This document shows positions 34,502-48,200 of a DNA stretch of 64,000 nt, one piece after another. The notes beneath the pieces were generated by a model. That model made no database searches, was not told the DNA's origin, and saw nothing but the letters and a program-made list of their open reading frames with translations. How positions within the stretch are numbered: position 1 is the first letter of the stretch; every line of letters begins with the position of its first letter. The position numbers were made by a program, and so were the translations under genes. Source of the DNA: Kingdonia uniflora (taxonomy: Eukaryota > Streptophyta > Magnoliopsida > Ranunculales > Circaeasteraceae); the NCBI GenBank assembly GCA_014058105.1, contig JACGCM010000310.1:496001-560000 (forward strand), given 5' to 3'.

Positions 34502-35649
34502 TCGGAAACATAGCAAGGTATATTTGACACTTATAAACGATATTCTTGTGATCGTGGGGATACAAGGAGGACCGTCTTCGTCAACAGTTGAAATGGATGC
34601 TTATAAAAGACGCAGGCAATGTGTTTCTTCTCAAGACTTAAATGAAAATACATTTGGTAAAAATATAGTTTCTATGAGAGAGGTAGTCATGTTTTAGATA
34701 CAAAGATGGTTATAAAAGCAATGGCTATTGTTAATAAATGAAGCCACATTGTCTTAGATGCTATGTAAAGGCCTTGCTTTGCATGCAGGGAATCTATGTG
34801 ATTCAATAAAAACAATTCAGATGTTCTGATTTCCTTATGTAATATTCTTGATGAGATCTTTTGAAGATGCTTAACATATTTACTGTTTTCGGGCCGCTAA
34901 TATTCCTGAAACATGTTCTCTCTGTGGATGACTAGAAATTATGTTTCTTGAAGGATGTTTACATATTTGGTTTAACTTGAACAGCCCCGTGACAAATTAC
35001 AGCATGGGTGGATCTCTGATGAACCTGCTGCATTTATATTTTGAGAATTGAGATTTTGTGTTTGAATGCTACAAACGGGAATGAGCTTTGGCTATGTATG
35101 CAGCACAGGCAGATGAAATGTTGCCAATGATAGAGAACTTGGGGGGTTCAAGCATTTCCATCTTCTTTAGTTGTCATTGTGGTTGTGAGAATTTCAGCAT
35201 TTTCTGCATGTTTTTTTTTTTTGGATATCCGGAAGTTCTTCGGGTTCATCATTTTTCACCATTCTCGAAATGAGTCTCCCGGGGCTTGCCCTGGTACCTC
35301 CTCAAGCCGCATGCTCCATTATAATTGGACCCTGACAATTATGAATAATGTGATCAGTTGTACATACTAACTTATAATGGAGAATCTGCCTATTACTCAG
35401 TACAAATGTGTTCGTTCTCACTTCCATACAGGAAGATGTGTTAAAAGGATATAAAATTCACCCTGATTTGATCTTCGAGAGTACTAAAATCAGGAACCAT
35501 TTTTATGGAGCCAACTAAGCTGACTCGCCCCACTAGGATTTATCCCGACTTACTCGACATGACCATGTATTTTTTGATTTCTCCAGCTCTTCTTTTCAAA
35601 CATGAATATAAGTTTTCTTAATGTAAATTGCTTTTTTATACATCTACAA
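34502..35649. other. DnaJ 3' UTR and intergenic sequence
   Basis: No coding similarity was recognised. A-rich stretches with AATAAA-like signals occur (for example TTCAATAAAAAC near 34801). Confidence 0.5.
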
Positions 35650-36060
35650 GCTTGGACACATATTTACACAGGTTGGACTGTGTGGTGACTTATTTCCAAT
35701 ACTCGACCTGCTACAGTAACTTCGAACTGATACAGCTACAGTACTTTGAACTGCTACAGTACTCCGAACAGCTCGATTGGAAGTAAAGGCCAGCTCCAAA
35801 TCTCAAGCTTAGGCCTCAGTATACGACCATCACACATTTACTCGACCTCGTCAACAAACACATGACACATTTATAACACATTATGGAGCGGTTACAAGGA
35901 AGAAGAGTTACTCAAGCTTATAAGACCTATAAATAGGACTAGAGAGCTGGAACATGGTTTTTTACCCTTAAAGCTAAATCTTTGTGCTTTTTACCCATTC
36001 AAGAAAGTGTAAAACAATTTTGGTCACTACGAAAATAGGCTATTACAGACTGAGCGCTAA
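35650..36060 (+). mobile_element. Possible LTR-derived fragment upstream of the BCKDH-E2 gene
   Basis: The stretch has LTR-like composition. Short CTACAGTA repeats (CTGCTACAGTAACTTCGAAC, GCTACAGTACTTTGAACTGC) resemble the CTCGACC(N)CTACAGTAAC block in the second gypsy element's LTRs (24706-24720). A TATA box TATAAATAGG (35928-35937) lies about 300 bp before the gene's ATG. No partner LTR or clear ends were found, so this is a tentative call. Confidence 0.35.
35928..35937 (+). promoter_or_regulatory. TATA box candidate for the BCKDH-E2 gene
   Basis: TATAAATAGG is a strong plant TATA consensus 305 bp upstream of the start codon. A CT-rich segment (36200-36236) follows, typical of plant leaders. 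Whether it drives this gene is inferred from position only. Confidence 0.35.
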
Positions 36061-36241
36061 AATGATGAAAATGACACTCTTTGGCGTTATACACAAGGCA
36101 CATCTCCCCTGTGTGGGACTAAAATTTAAACAACAGAATAATCCTACGTTGTTTTTCATAGCATCGTGCTTCTTAGCAGCACGAGTGTCGTTTTTGCTCA
36201 ACTCTCACTCTCTCAGACTCTCACGTCCTTCTCTTACAAAA

Positions 36242-39200
36242 ATGGTGATCTTGAAACGTATTTGGGAGAAGAAACCATGGAGTTTCAGCATTGTTCGCGG
36301 TGTTTGCATGTACTGCGATAAGCGCCCGCGGCCATCGGTTTCCAAGAACCACCTAAACACTCGGATGATTCATGGTCTTTCTTCTCGAATCACTGTCTCT
36401 CGATTGGTCTCTAGTGATCAGGTGAGTCTATGATGCCTGTGAAATTTTAGCTCAATTGTGTGATTTCATGTTGTTTGATTAGTTCAAGTGTTGCTGTTGC
36501 TGTTGTTGTTGTTGCTTGTAATGTTGATTTTGATGATTGGAGTGATAACGCACATCAATTCAGTTTGGATGGTGGCCATATTCGGCTCAGATTTCGGTTC
36601 GTTTGGTTCGGTACATCTTCACCGAGGTGAAGAATTGTGAGGCTGCCCTGTTCTCTTCAAACAATTTACTCAGAACCTATTTTCTTCGAATAGAAAAGAG
36701 GGGTCAATTTTGAGTTTTGTTTGAAGCCTCTTGCTCTCCCAAATATATAAGGGAGAGTTAGGTTTTTTATGAACTACATTTCGGAAGATCTTTTGTAGAA
36801 GAATTTCTTGTGACAGAAGCCTCAATTGTTTGTAAAGATTGTAACTTTGGTCTTGGAATAAACTCTCTCTATTATGTGTGGATGTCGGCAATTGCCGAAC
36901 CTCCTTAAATCCTTGTTGTTGGTTGTTGATTGTGTATTTCTATTTGCTTGTTTGTGCCCTAATCGAATCGATCGGAGTTCGACTTCCGCGGAGCGACTCA
37001 ACAATTGATATCAGAGCAAGGTTGATTCCTCGGTGGTGCACAAATTTGAGGTAACGTAGACGTATTTCAATTTCAATTTGGGTTTTCGATTTGGTTAAGT
37101 GTATAAAATTTGGGGGAACCATGGTAGAATGTGATGAAACTAGTTCCTCGGGGCCTAAACGGAATACAACGGTGATGATTAGCAACGCGAAGATAGAAGT
37201 TGAGAAATTCAACGACACCAATAACTTCGGCATGTGGCGATGCGAGGTTATTGATGGCCTAAGTCAACAAAACTTAGATGAGGTGTTGGAGGACAAACCG
37301 GAGGATATAGATGAGGGTAGTTGGAAGAAGATGAACAAGAGGACTCGTGGTCAAATCCGCTCATGTCTTGCTCAATATATAAAATACTTTGTAATGGACG
37401 AAACCTCGGTAAATAAAAGATTCTTGAGGAGAAGTATTTGGTGAAAAATATCTAAAATCTGCTCTATTTGAAGATGAAGTTTTACCGCTTCACGATGAGA
37501 CAAAGGATTTCTATATCGGAGCACTTGAATGATTTCACCAAGTTTTTAGCCGACTTGGCGAACCTAGATGAGATTGTTGGTGATGAAGACAATGCATTTT
37601 TGTTCTTGAACTCGCTTCCCGAAGAGTTTGAACATTTTGTTACGACGATAACGTACGGGAAAAGTTTATTGCAATACTCGGATGTGACTACGGCGGTTGT
37701 GAACCATGAGTACCGGAGGAAGCAAAAGCGTGAGTCCGATAAGTCGACGTCCGAGGTATTGACAGCTAGAGGAAGGTCTTTGGACAAAAGAAAGTCGGGT
37801 GGTAACAACTCTCAATCGAAGTCAAGAGGTCGCGGTGTAACTTGCACCAATTTGGGAAATGACCAATGTTCGTTTTGTAAAGAGACGGGTCATTAGAAGA
37901 ATGAGTGTCCCGCGCTTCTTAAGAAAAAGAAAGGTGGGAAATCGGGCTATTCAGTAAATGTTGCTCAAGACACGGCAAATGAAGGTAATGATTCCGATTT
38001 TTCTTTTAACTATATCATCGAATGCATGTGTTTCAAAAGAAAAGTCGGAATCATTACCTCCATTTGCCGTGCTTGAGCCACATTTACTGAAGAGCCCGAT
38101 TTCCCACATTTTTTATTCTAAAGAAGCGCGGGACATTTATTTTTCCAATGACCCGTTTCTTTACAAAACACACATTGGTCTTTTTTCAAGTTGTTTCGGT
38201 TCCCACCACGACCTTTCGATTTCGATCGAGAGTTATTACCAACCATCTTTCTTTTGTCCGAAGACCTTCCTCTAACTGTTAATACCTCAGAGGTCGACTT
38301 ATCGGACTCACGTTTTTCCTTCCTCCGGTACTCATAGTTCACAACCGCCATAGTCACCTCCGAGTATTGCAATGAACTCTTCTCGTACGTTATCGTCGTA
38401 ACAAAATGTTTCAACTCTTCAAGAAGTGAGTTCAAGAACAAAAGTGTATTGTCTTCATCGCCAACAATCTCATCTAGGTTCACCAAGTCGGCTAATAACT
38501 TGGTGAAATCATTCAAGTGCTCCGACATAGAAATCTCTTGTCTCATCGTGAAGCGGTAAAACTTTATCTTCAAATGGAGTAGATTTTATATACTTTTCAC
38601 CAAATATTTCTTCTCAAGAATCCTTCATTTGCCGAAGTTTCGTCCATTACAAGGTATTTTATATCTTGAGCAAGACATGAGCGGATTTGACCACAATCCC
38701 TCTTGTTCATCTTCTTCCAAATACTTTCCTCTATATCCTCCGGTTTGTCCTCCAACACCTCATCTAAGTTTTGTTGACTTAGGCCATCAATAACCTCGCA
38801 TCGCCACATGCCGAAGTTATTGGTGTCGTTAAATTTCTCAACTTCTATCTTCGCGTTGTTAAACATCACCGTTGTATTTCGTTTAGGCGCCGAGGAACTA
38901 GGTTCATCTCCTACCATGGTTCCCCCAAATTTCATACACTAACCAAATCGAAAACCTAAATTGAAATTGAGATACGTCTACGTTATCTCAAATTCGTGCA
39001 ACATCGAGGAACCAACCTCGCTCTGATACCAATTGTTGAGCCGCGCCGCAGAAGCCGAACTCCGATCGATTCGATTAGGGCACAAACAAGCAAATATGAA
39101 TACGCAATCAACAACTAACAACAAGGATTTAAGGTGGTTCGGCAATTGCCGACATCTACACGCAATAGAGATAGAGTTTATTTCAAGACCAAGGTTACAA

Positions 39201-42200
39201 TCTTTACAGACAATTGAGGCTTCTCTCACAAGAATTCCTCTTACAAAAGATCTTCCCAAAGGTAGCTCATAAAAAATCTAACTCTCCCTTATATACTTGG
39301 GAGAGCCAAATACAATCTCGAGGCAAACAAGAGGCTTCAAACAAAACTCAAAATTGACTTTTCTCGATGTCTGTTCGAACAGACTCTTTTCTATTCGAAT
39401 AAACACCCAAAGTGTATTCGAAGAAAATGGGTTTTGGGTAAATTGTTCGAAGTTCGAACAAAACAAAGTTTGTTCGAACAGAGAATAGGGCATCCTCGCA
39501 AGATTGAGATAGTTTGATTGGTTGGGTTTGGGGATGATTGTTGTTATAAAGGTTAGTTTAGCTTTTAGCTTCAATGAAGTTACTCGAAAGGGGGCAACCA
39601 AATGCATTTTGGAATTGAAGTTGTTTAATAAAAGGAAAGAATTATTGTTTCTCAATTACCAGTTTTGAAGCACAAATACATTCTTAAAATTTCTTCGGTT
39701 GCAAACATAGACGGGAGTCCATTTCTTTGTTTAAATGCTTCGTTGTGGTCCCATTATATTCGTTCATTTGGATTGGGGATTGTCCAAATGAAACTTCAGT
39801 TCTCATGTTGATAGCCTTCTAGGAATTTGGCCTAGACTAAACACGACTACGTGAGTGAGTGATTTCAGGTGTTATGTAGGTAAATGGATCGGATACCGAT
39901 AATGACATAAGTGAGGAATGATTTAGTTCATATGTTTCTAAGAGGTTCCGAGAAAGGCATGGAAGACCTGAATTAACGGTTCATGTTAGCTTCTATGATA
40001 ATTTAGCATGTTGAATTACAAAATGGGGAAAAAGAAATTCGTGAATTCATCACTCTCGTGGAATTGCTTAAAGTTTTTGAATGACGGTTTTCGGTATTAT
40101 TTCATGATGACATTTTTTCCTACAATTTGGTGGCATCTTTGGGTCACCAAATATATGTTTCATACTTTTTGGGTTGCTTTAGCTGATTGATTGGAAGCTT
40201 TCTATGCCACTTTAGAATTCTATTTTCTTTTCAAAGTTGTTCTTAAATGTATGTATTGAATGTGTCATTTTTGCAGGTGAAAGATTTGTATGCAACATAT
40301 AAGCGATTTATCTCAAATCAAGCTTGGGCCGATATTCCAGTAGGTGGAATAATCGAGATCCCTTTGGCACAAACTGGTGAAGGTATTGCTGAATGTGAGC
40401 TACTCAAATGGTTTGTTCAAGTGGTGAGAAAATTATCTTATTAACATGGTATGCTATGCTAATTAATTATGTCATTAATTGCTTAACGAAATTATTGAGT
40501 AGTTTGCTTCCTGTTATTAATTTACCTTCTTTTTCATTGTTTATCATAATTATCGATTTTTTGCTTTCCAAAAGATTAATAATTTTTTTTATGTCAACAT
40601 GCTTTTAGCCTATAAATTAATGGTCAATAAACATAGTTAGATTCGTAATTCTGGTTGGAGAGATAGGGTGAGGTTACAAAGGAGAGAGAGAGATGTGTTT
40701 TGCAATCTACTCCCAAGATACATAATTATTATATTTACACATTAACCAACTAAAACCAAATACATTTCATACGTGTTGCAATGCGATGCCTAGAGTGAAA
40801 AAATGTTACTGAGAATATAACGACATTGAGACGTCATTATGAATATTGCCACACAGTACGCAAAAATTGCATATATGGCTGTTATATATGCTTATAAATT
40901 ATAAATCAATATATGCAGTATATCCATTAAAAAGCATATGAAAGCATAACAAACAACTTAGCAAATCCATAGCATCCACGTATGCTAAGAAGCAACTCAC
41001 TAACCATATTTGGGAAATCTAAATTGCACATATATTTAAATCTAAGAAACCTAATACCCTAAGAAACTCAAAGCTAGTGTAACTAGTCCGTGCTAAGATC
41101 TCAACATCATCAAACACCATCGTCCTAAAAAATGTCCATGCCATTATCCTTGCATAGTAGATGCAGTGGATTAGGACGCCGAGAAGTACATGTTAGGCCG
41201 TAGTCCTCGGTGTAATTTTTGATTTCGCCAAATCCAGCCGTCCCCCCAACACCACACACACACACACTAGAAGAGCAGGACGACATTAAAAAGACAACAC
41301 ACCATGGAAAAGGTATTCTTAACATCAGGCTGGTACCCATCAGATCTGAATGCCACAAATGAGAGCACTCACTGGTTTAAGCTTCATAACCTGTGAAAAC
41401 ATCTAAGTATACTTCATGCAATAGTTCTTTGGTAATTAATCACACCTTTAAGCGAGCAATCGATCAATCCAGGCAATACTTGATAATATGCACCCAATTT
41501 TTTTTTTCCCAGAGGAAGAGAAGTAATATCTCATTCAATCCATGGCCAATTTCCATTCAAATGACTTTCAATGCATGTTTATAAGTAGGGAATAGGGATT
41601 GAAAGAAATGAGAAAGTTTACCAAGCATATCTTAAAGATAGAGAGATATGATATAATTATCCAAAGTTAAAATAGAATGTTGAGTACTAGGCTTTTATGC
41701 ACACATCCAAATACCTTTCCTCATTGAAGTAGGTAAATCCGAAAGACTCATCATAGCAATTGCACGATGTATAACTTCAGGAGGAGGAAGATGATGTTTG
41801 AGATCTTAGCATGGACTAATTGGACTAACCGTGAGTTTCTTAGGGCTTAAGTTTCTTAGTTCTCGTACTATTTTAGATTCCTAAGCTTGTTTATGTTTTG
41901 TTAGTTTATACTTGGAATATGTGCATATTTGGACTTGACAAGGTGTTAGTTATGTTTTTATAATGCGTTTGGATGATTTTATAATACATACAGTGCATAT
42001 ATAGATTATGTTATTCTAATATGCAATTTTTGCCTACTATATCGGAATATTCGCAATGGCACTGCAATACTTGCAATGGTGTTTTTTCACCCCTGGTTGC
42101 ATTGCGCCACAACATGCCTTAGCTACCTTGAGTACGGCATATTAAATACGAAATAAATAGATTTTAGACGAAATAGCAAACTGAACCAGGAAGATAGGCC

Positions 42201-45200
42201 ATGAGCTTACTAGAAAGAATCAGAAAAGACCAGCATTGTCAATACAAAGTTAGTGGGTGTTGGTTTAGTATAGCTATATAGCCTAGCAGATTTGATTGTA
42301 ATATAATAAAGATTACCTCGGGACAGTCGAGCAACTATGTTTGTGGATTGGCAAAGTAAATAGGGTAAATCAAAGCAAAGAAATGGATAGCATCCTCAAC
42401 CATGTTGATAGAATACCTAGATTAGCTAAAGTAGAAAAATCTGAAAGTCAGCAACTTTAGAACGAATATTTTATTGAGAAATTCTAGGAGCATGTCTTCA
42501 ATTCATGGATTTGCCAGGAACTTATAATCCATGGGTTTTAAGAGAAATAACTGAGGAAGCCATTATTATACATGTCCTGAAAATTCGGGCGCTTAGTAAT
42601 TTCATTCAAAGTGTGTTTTGCGGGTTACTATAGCAAACATCAGCATCTGTATCGTATTTTACTTGTAATATTCATGTACGAGGGGTTTGAGATTCCAGGA
42701 CCCAGGCTCTGATGGGGCACTTTATTGCTGTAGTTTTAATCTCTTTTGTTCCTCTTATTTACCTCTTTCTATTCATTTTTGCCCGTGTTGTATTTTGCTT
42801 TCTATCACAGGACGCCTTCTTTGTTTGGTTAATGAATTGTTTTACCTTCTCAAAAAAGAAAAAAATCTACGGAAATTCAAATTTTACTTATTCCATTGAG
42901 GGTACTGGTGCCAATTCAATTATTTGGTTACCCTGGCATATTCAATTTTGGTTTGATATTATTTTAATTGGAATTGCAGTTATCTTATAAGAAATATCAG
43001 AGTTGGATTAAAATCATACTACAATAAATATTGGATGTAACAACATATGAAGATTACAGGACTATCGCATTCAAACTTAGCGGGGGCAGAGAGCTTGATT
43101 TCTAACCACTGACTTTTGTACATTTTCTGAGGTGTTATTAATTGTGCTTGAGATGCTCTTCTTTTCAACCTTCCGTATTGTGACTGCTAGCATTTGCCAT
43201 TTGGCGTTCTTTCTGATTAATGGTCTCCTTTTGAAAATAAAAGGCAATAGTCTTTCACGAACTTCTTCCTAATAATTCTAAATGGGTTTGTGAAATTCTG
43301 TCCCTTAGCATATTTGAATTTTATCGAAAGATAGTGAGCTTTTAGTATGTGTTACTGCATCAGATTTTAAGAGAGTGGTATATTATTCTCAAGAAAAAAT
43401 AGTGTTTCTCTTTCTTATTTCTTGCCCTCTAGGACTTGCACCATAAATATCTAATTTAATTTCTCGTCTTGCAGGGAGATGAAGTCGAGGAATTTCAACC
43501 TCTTTGTGAGGTCCAAAGTGATAAAGCAACTATTGAAATAACTAGTCGGTACAAGGGGAAAGTTTTTGAGGCTCTCTATGATCCTGGTGATATAGTAAAG
43601 GTAATAAAAGAGAAAGATCTTTTGGAAGGTTTTTTGTGATTAAGATTATCTATAACAGACATTCTCATTTTCAGAATTTGAAGAAGAAGAAACTATTTTT
43701 TTCCTAGTGTTCAACTCTAGGATAATACACTAGGGATTATGCATATTCTTAGTTTGGTAATATTACATAATACGAACTTTCTCTTAAGGTGTATGGGAGT
43801 GCATGTTTAATTTATCTGTAAAAGGAAAGAGAAAAACACCAAAATGTATGTTGATTATGGATGAGATATTGTTTAGGCTTAGTCGTTCAAGCTGTTTCCG
43901 TTAATATATTACCTATCTATAATTCATGGCTGGTTCTTTCAATAGTGGGTAAGAGGCAAATAACTGGTTGTTATTGGATGTCTGTTAGTTATTATTCTTC
44001 ATCTGTTTTCTATCGTTGTGGAAAGATTGTTACTGTTACATCTTAAGCTAATTTGCAGGTTGGAGCGACTCTTTTGAAAATAACTGTTGAAGAATCTCAT
44101 ACTTCAGCTCCGATATCTGATATAATGAATATTCCTGTCATATTGAGCTCTGAAACAAGTGATGAATCAAGTGATGAAAGTTTTGTGCCAACTAATTGTA
44201 CTGTAAGGGGGATTTTATCTACTCCTGCTGTCCGGCACCTTGCAAAGCAATATAGTGTCAACATAAATGACATTGTTGGAACTGGGAAAGATGGGAAAGT
44301 TCTAAAAGAAGATGTCTTGACTTATGTTACTAATAAAGAGTTATCTGAAAAGCCATCTACTTCTTCGCATAAGAGCTCTGCTGGGCGATTATTGATAAAA
44401 GAGGAGGGCTCTTTTTGTAAATTGGGTGAAGATGGATGGGACTTCGAAGACAAAACAATTTCCTTGAGGTAATGTACATGAATTATGAAATATCTCCAGT
44501 TTTTTTTCCTAACTATCACAGTAGTTGATTTCTTATATTAGTTGAGGCCATAAATGTTTTATACTCAGTTCCACCATCTTGGATCATCTAGTCAGAAAAT
44601 GGGCTAATATATTTTCTGAAATTTGACTTTATATCCCAACTCACAAAGTAGTCGACTGATATATATAAGTCCTTCAAAAAACCATATTCGTTGATGTGTG
44701 GTGATGAAAACCTAAATATGATTCTAATTTTCTTGAATTAGACGCTATTGAATTAGGATATAGGAAAACCTGTTCATAAATGCTAAACAGGCCAATTTGC
44801 TAGGAGGCAAAATAAAATAAAATGTAATATGAGAATTCCCAGTATTTAATTAATTATATATTTTTCAGCTACTACTGTATTATAATTAATCATCTATAAT
44901 TTATAAAGATGATATTCTTATCCTATGTGCTTTAGGACTCGTAGTTGTGTAGTATTTATGGAAATAAAAGGCAGTCTAGTATATAGAGTTTGGTTCGTTT
45001 GGGGATTAGTTTGCATAAGATATAAACAGTACAGAACTAAAGGCAATACAGATATTTTCAGTTGTAAAGCAATTAGAATACGAATATGAGTTTAACAATT
45101 GGCCTGCAATTGAATACCGTATATAGTAGCTAAAAATAAAATACCAGGACATACAAAACACCAGCTTCTATACCTCTCTTTTGATCCATGATTTAGTGTA

Positions 45201-48200
45201 GATAGACATTTCTGCGGTCTTTATGTTGGGTTTCTCTCAGACTCAACGAGGTATTGAGTCTTTTTTTGTTTAGTTGAATCAGTTTCTAAAGTGGCTCACT
45301 GCATTCCTTGCAAGAGAGTAACAAAATCTTAAAATGTGGCTACCTTTGTTGTTATGAGAATTGGTTTGTTTGCGTGGAGTTCCTAAGTCCATCACCTCGA
45401 ATTGGTATAATAAATTCCTAAGACACTTTTGGCACATCTTACAAGTTTAGTATTATAATTCACTTACGGTAGTGAGACACAGTTTACAAGTTTGGTAACA
45501 CATGTGGCCCTCTAAGGATGGGAAAACGAAGGTTGAGTTGTGAATCGTAGTTAGGGAAATCTTATTTGTTGTCTATCCGGGTCAAACGCAATGGGATTGG
45601 TACTTACACAGACTGAGTTTTCTTATACAATATCGTCAACTGCTCTAGGGTGATTTGCCGTTTCAGATTGTCACACTAGTGTTCCCAATTATACTTTTGA
45701 TCTTATTACTTTACCCGACCTTTTAGTTATGAGTAGCGGCCGATCAAATAGTCAAACAACTTGAGGATTTGCACGCTAAATAGAAGATGCACTTACAAGC
45801 ATTAATGTTTGGAAAATTTTGAAGTTGGTATAAGTTCATTGGTAAATCATTCATCTTTTCCACGTAATCTTAGTAGTCATCTTCGAAGTAGATGCGCATT
45901 ACCTTTAAAGTCTAGAGTTCAAGTGAAAATAATTAAACATCTTTTCCATTCCCATAGTCTCAATCCAATTGCTTCATTTCTGTTCATGCCTATTTCCACG
46001 GCACTGGACTGTTAAATACTTGGCCTTGTGTAATGGCATGTTTATTTCTTCATGTACACACAAATTATAGGCATATATTGTGGAGAGAATGGAAAATGTA
46101 TGTTCAAGTGCTTTGATGTGATACCTCTGTTTGAACGTCCATGTTAATAGCTGTTAGTTTCTTCATAGAATTATTGCTGAAACGTATGACTGTAAACATT
46201 TCATAAGGAAATTAACATATGCTATTTTTCAGGGGATTTCAGCGTGCGATGGTCAAATCAATGACCTTGGCTGCTAAAGTTCCACATTTTCACTATCTAG
46301 AAGAGATAAACTGTGATGCTCTTGTTGAACTAAAAGAAGCTTTCAAAAGTGAGAACTCTGATCCAGATGTCAAACACACCTACCTGCCCTTCTTGATAAA
46401 GTCACTTTCGATGTCATTGAGGAAACATCCATTATTAAACAGTTCCTTCTTGGAAGACTCACACGAAGTCACCTTAAAAGGTATGTAGAGGCATTAACCA
46501 GGCCTAAAGTAGTTCTTGTTTTCATAACATTCTAGTGAATGATAAAACTTGACAACTGCATATGTGCTAGGAGTATATGGCTTAATCTTCATATTGGCAG
46601 ATACTAACTTTAATCTTGTAAGACAAGACAGTTAGTTACCCTTATCTTATCTAGGAAATTGTATTTATGTCAGTTTGCATGTTGCCTTTTATGTGTTTTC
46701 TCTGTCCAGGGAATTGTCCGGTTATTAGGTCACTGCACCCCCATGGGTGGGGCTAAGACCAAGTCAAGTAGTGGTAGATTTGGGGCGGGTGTAGGAGTGT
46801 GAAAGCGCAAAAGGTTACATAGTAGATGTCAGTGGGTCCATTGTCTATGTAAAATTGGACTAGAGAGGCGATAATCACCCGAGACATTTTAGCTGTTGTA
46901 TACTAGCATCACCCTGACTTCCTGAGACCCGGGAATATCTCACACGACTTTTATTAGCTGTGGTCATAATGAGTTTTATTAGTAGCTGTCGGAGGAGATT
47001 GTCGTAGTCAACCGGGAAAGCATGTTAGGACATAGCTGACGAGTGAATAAGCATCTCGTCCACTAAAATGTAAACCATGAAGGTCATGCACTCGCCTAGA
47101 GAGTGTAGTACATTAATTGTGGTATTAACACGTGAAAGGAAGATACGATATGTATTGAAATGATAAAGAAAATAGAATACATATTACTAGTAGCTATTAT
47201 ATTGTTTACAAGCAAATCTACTGGATAATTTTGTAATGAACTAATGATCTATTTCAAGATGGTCAAAATTTCTTCAATATCACCATTTATTGTGTGAATG
47301 CTTGATTGTCAGTTGATCTTTTTCAGGGTCTCACAACATTGGAGTTGCAATGGCTACTCCATGTGGTTTAGTTGTACCAAACATAAAGAAGGTCCAATCA
47401 TTATCCATCCTAGAGGTTGATTTTTCTCTTTTTCTAGACATGAAGTATCTATCTTATGCTTACTTCTTAGTTTTAGATGTTTAGATAGGAATCTAATTAT
47501 TTGGCAAGTTCCTTTTCTTTTAATGTTCTCCTATGCTCAACAAGTATACCCCTTTCCCAAATTTTTGTTTTTATCCTACTGGCTACTGTGGTTTTAAGTT
47601 CTTATAAATTATTTCTAAACTAGCCCCTCTCCCAAAAGCCATTGGCACATTAATGCACACAACCATTTGACTTTCATCGAAAACTGCTTCTCTCCCTTCA
47701 CACTCTCTGATTGCTTCTCTTTCACAATACTATCACTAAGGATAACATTTAAATGTACAAAATTATTGAATCTCCAATTGAAATCAAAAAATTCTTCAAC
47801 CATTAATATCCGAAAATGGAAAACTACAAAAATCCATATTTAGAGAAATTCCTACTCAAAAAACATTGGATCCACTAACAAAACAGAAAAGATGACAAAC
47901 TTCTACTAATGCTTTATTTCTTGGAATTGGTAGATGACTTCATAAGAACCTTGTAGCTTCATCATCAGGTAAAATAAAATAAATATAATGCAAAACAAAG
48001 GTGATTAGAAGCACAATAAAATGAGATTTATTTCTACAATGCAACTAAAAAAGAAGTTGAATCAACTGTTATACATTCTCCCATGAAATATCTTCTATTT
48101 TGCTTGGCAGTATATTCAAATCAAGCAAATCTGTTTCATTCCCTTTACCAACTATGCCCAGATGAGGATTTGGGGTAGAAGCAACCCCACTATATCGACA

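Larger units (their letters stand above)
36636..39500. repeat. Near-palindromic LTR-gag / gag-LTR copia structure in BCKDH-E2 intron 1
   Basis: The left arm (36636-38007, plus orientation) and right arm (39500-38035, minus orientation) each contain, from outside inwards, a copia LTR, a Met-tRNA-type primer site and a gag fragment. They meet at a 27 bp spacer (38008-38034) and pair perfectly next to it (GATTCCGAnTTTTCTTTT against AAAAGAAAAGTCGGAATC). The left LTR lacks about 100 bp present in the right one. Flanks AGAAT (36631-36635) and AGATT (39501-39505) could be a diverged 5 bp target duplication of the whole palindrome. A transcript of the gene would carry this as a long hairpin. Confidence 0.9.

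Noticed and set aside
35984..36241. In-frame upstream Met codons that would lengthen BCKDH-E2 by 86 residues
   Set aside because: The added stretch has no similarity to E2 presequences, and a normal mitochondrial presequence starts at 36242.
36842..37020. LTR end with primer site taken at first as part of the BCKDH-E2 gene's leader
   Set aside because: The inverted copy at 39034-39500 and the TGATATCAGAGC primer site show it is a copia LTR.
46690..47110. GC-richer block in intron 5 as a separate transposon
   Set aside because: No terminal repeats, coding similarity or target duplication could be identified.
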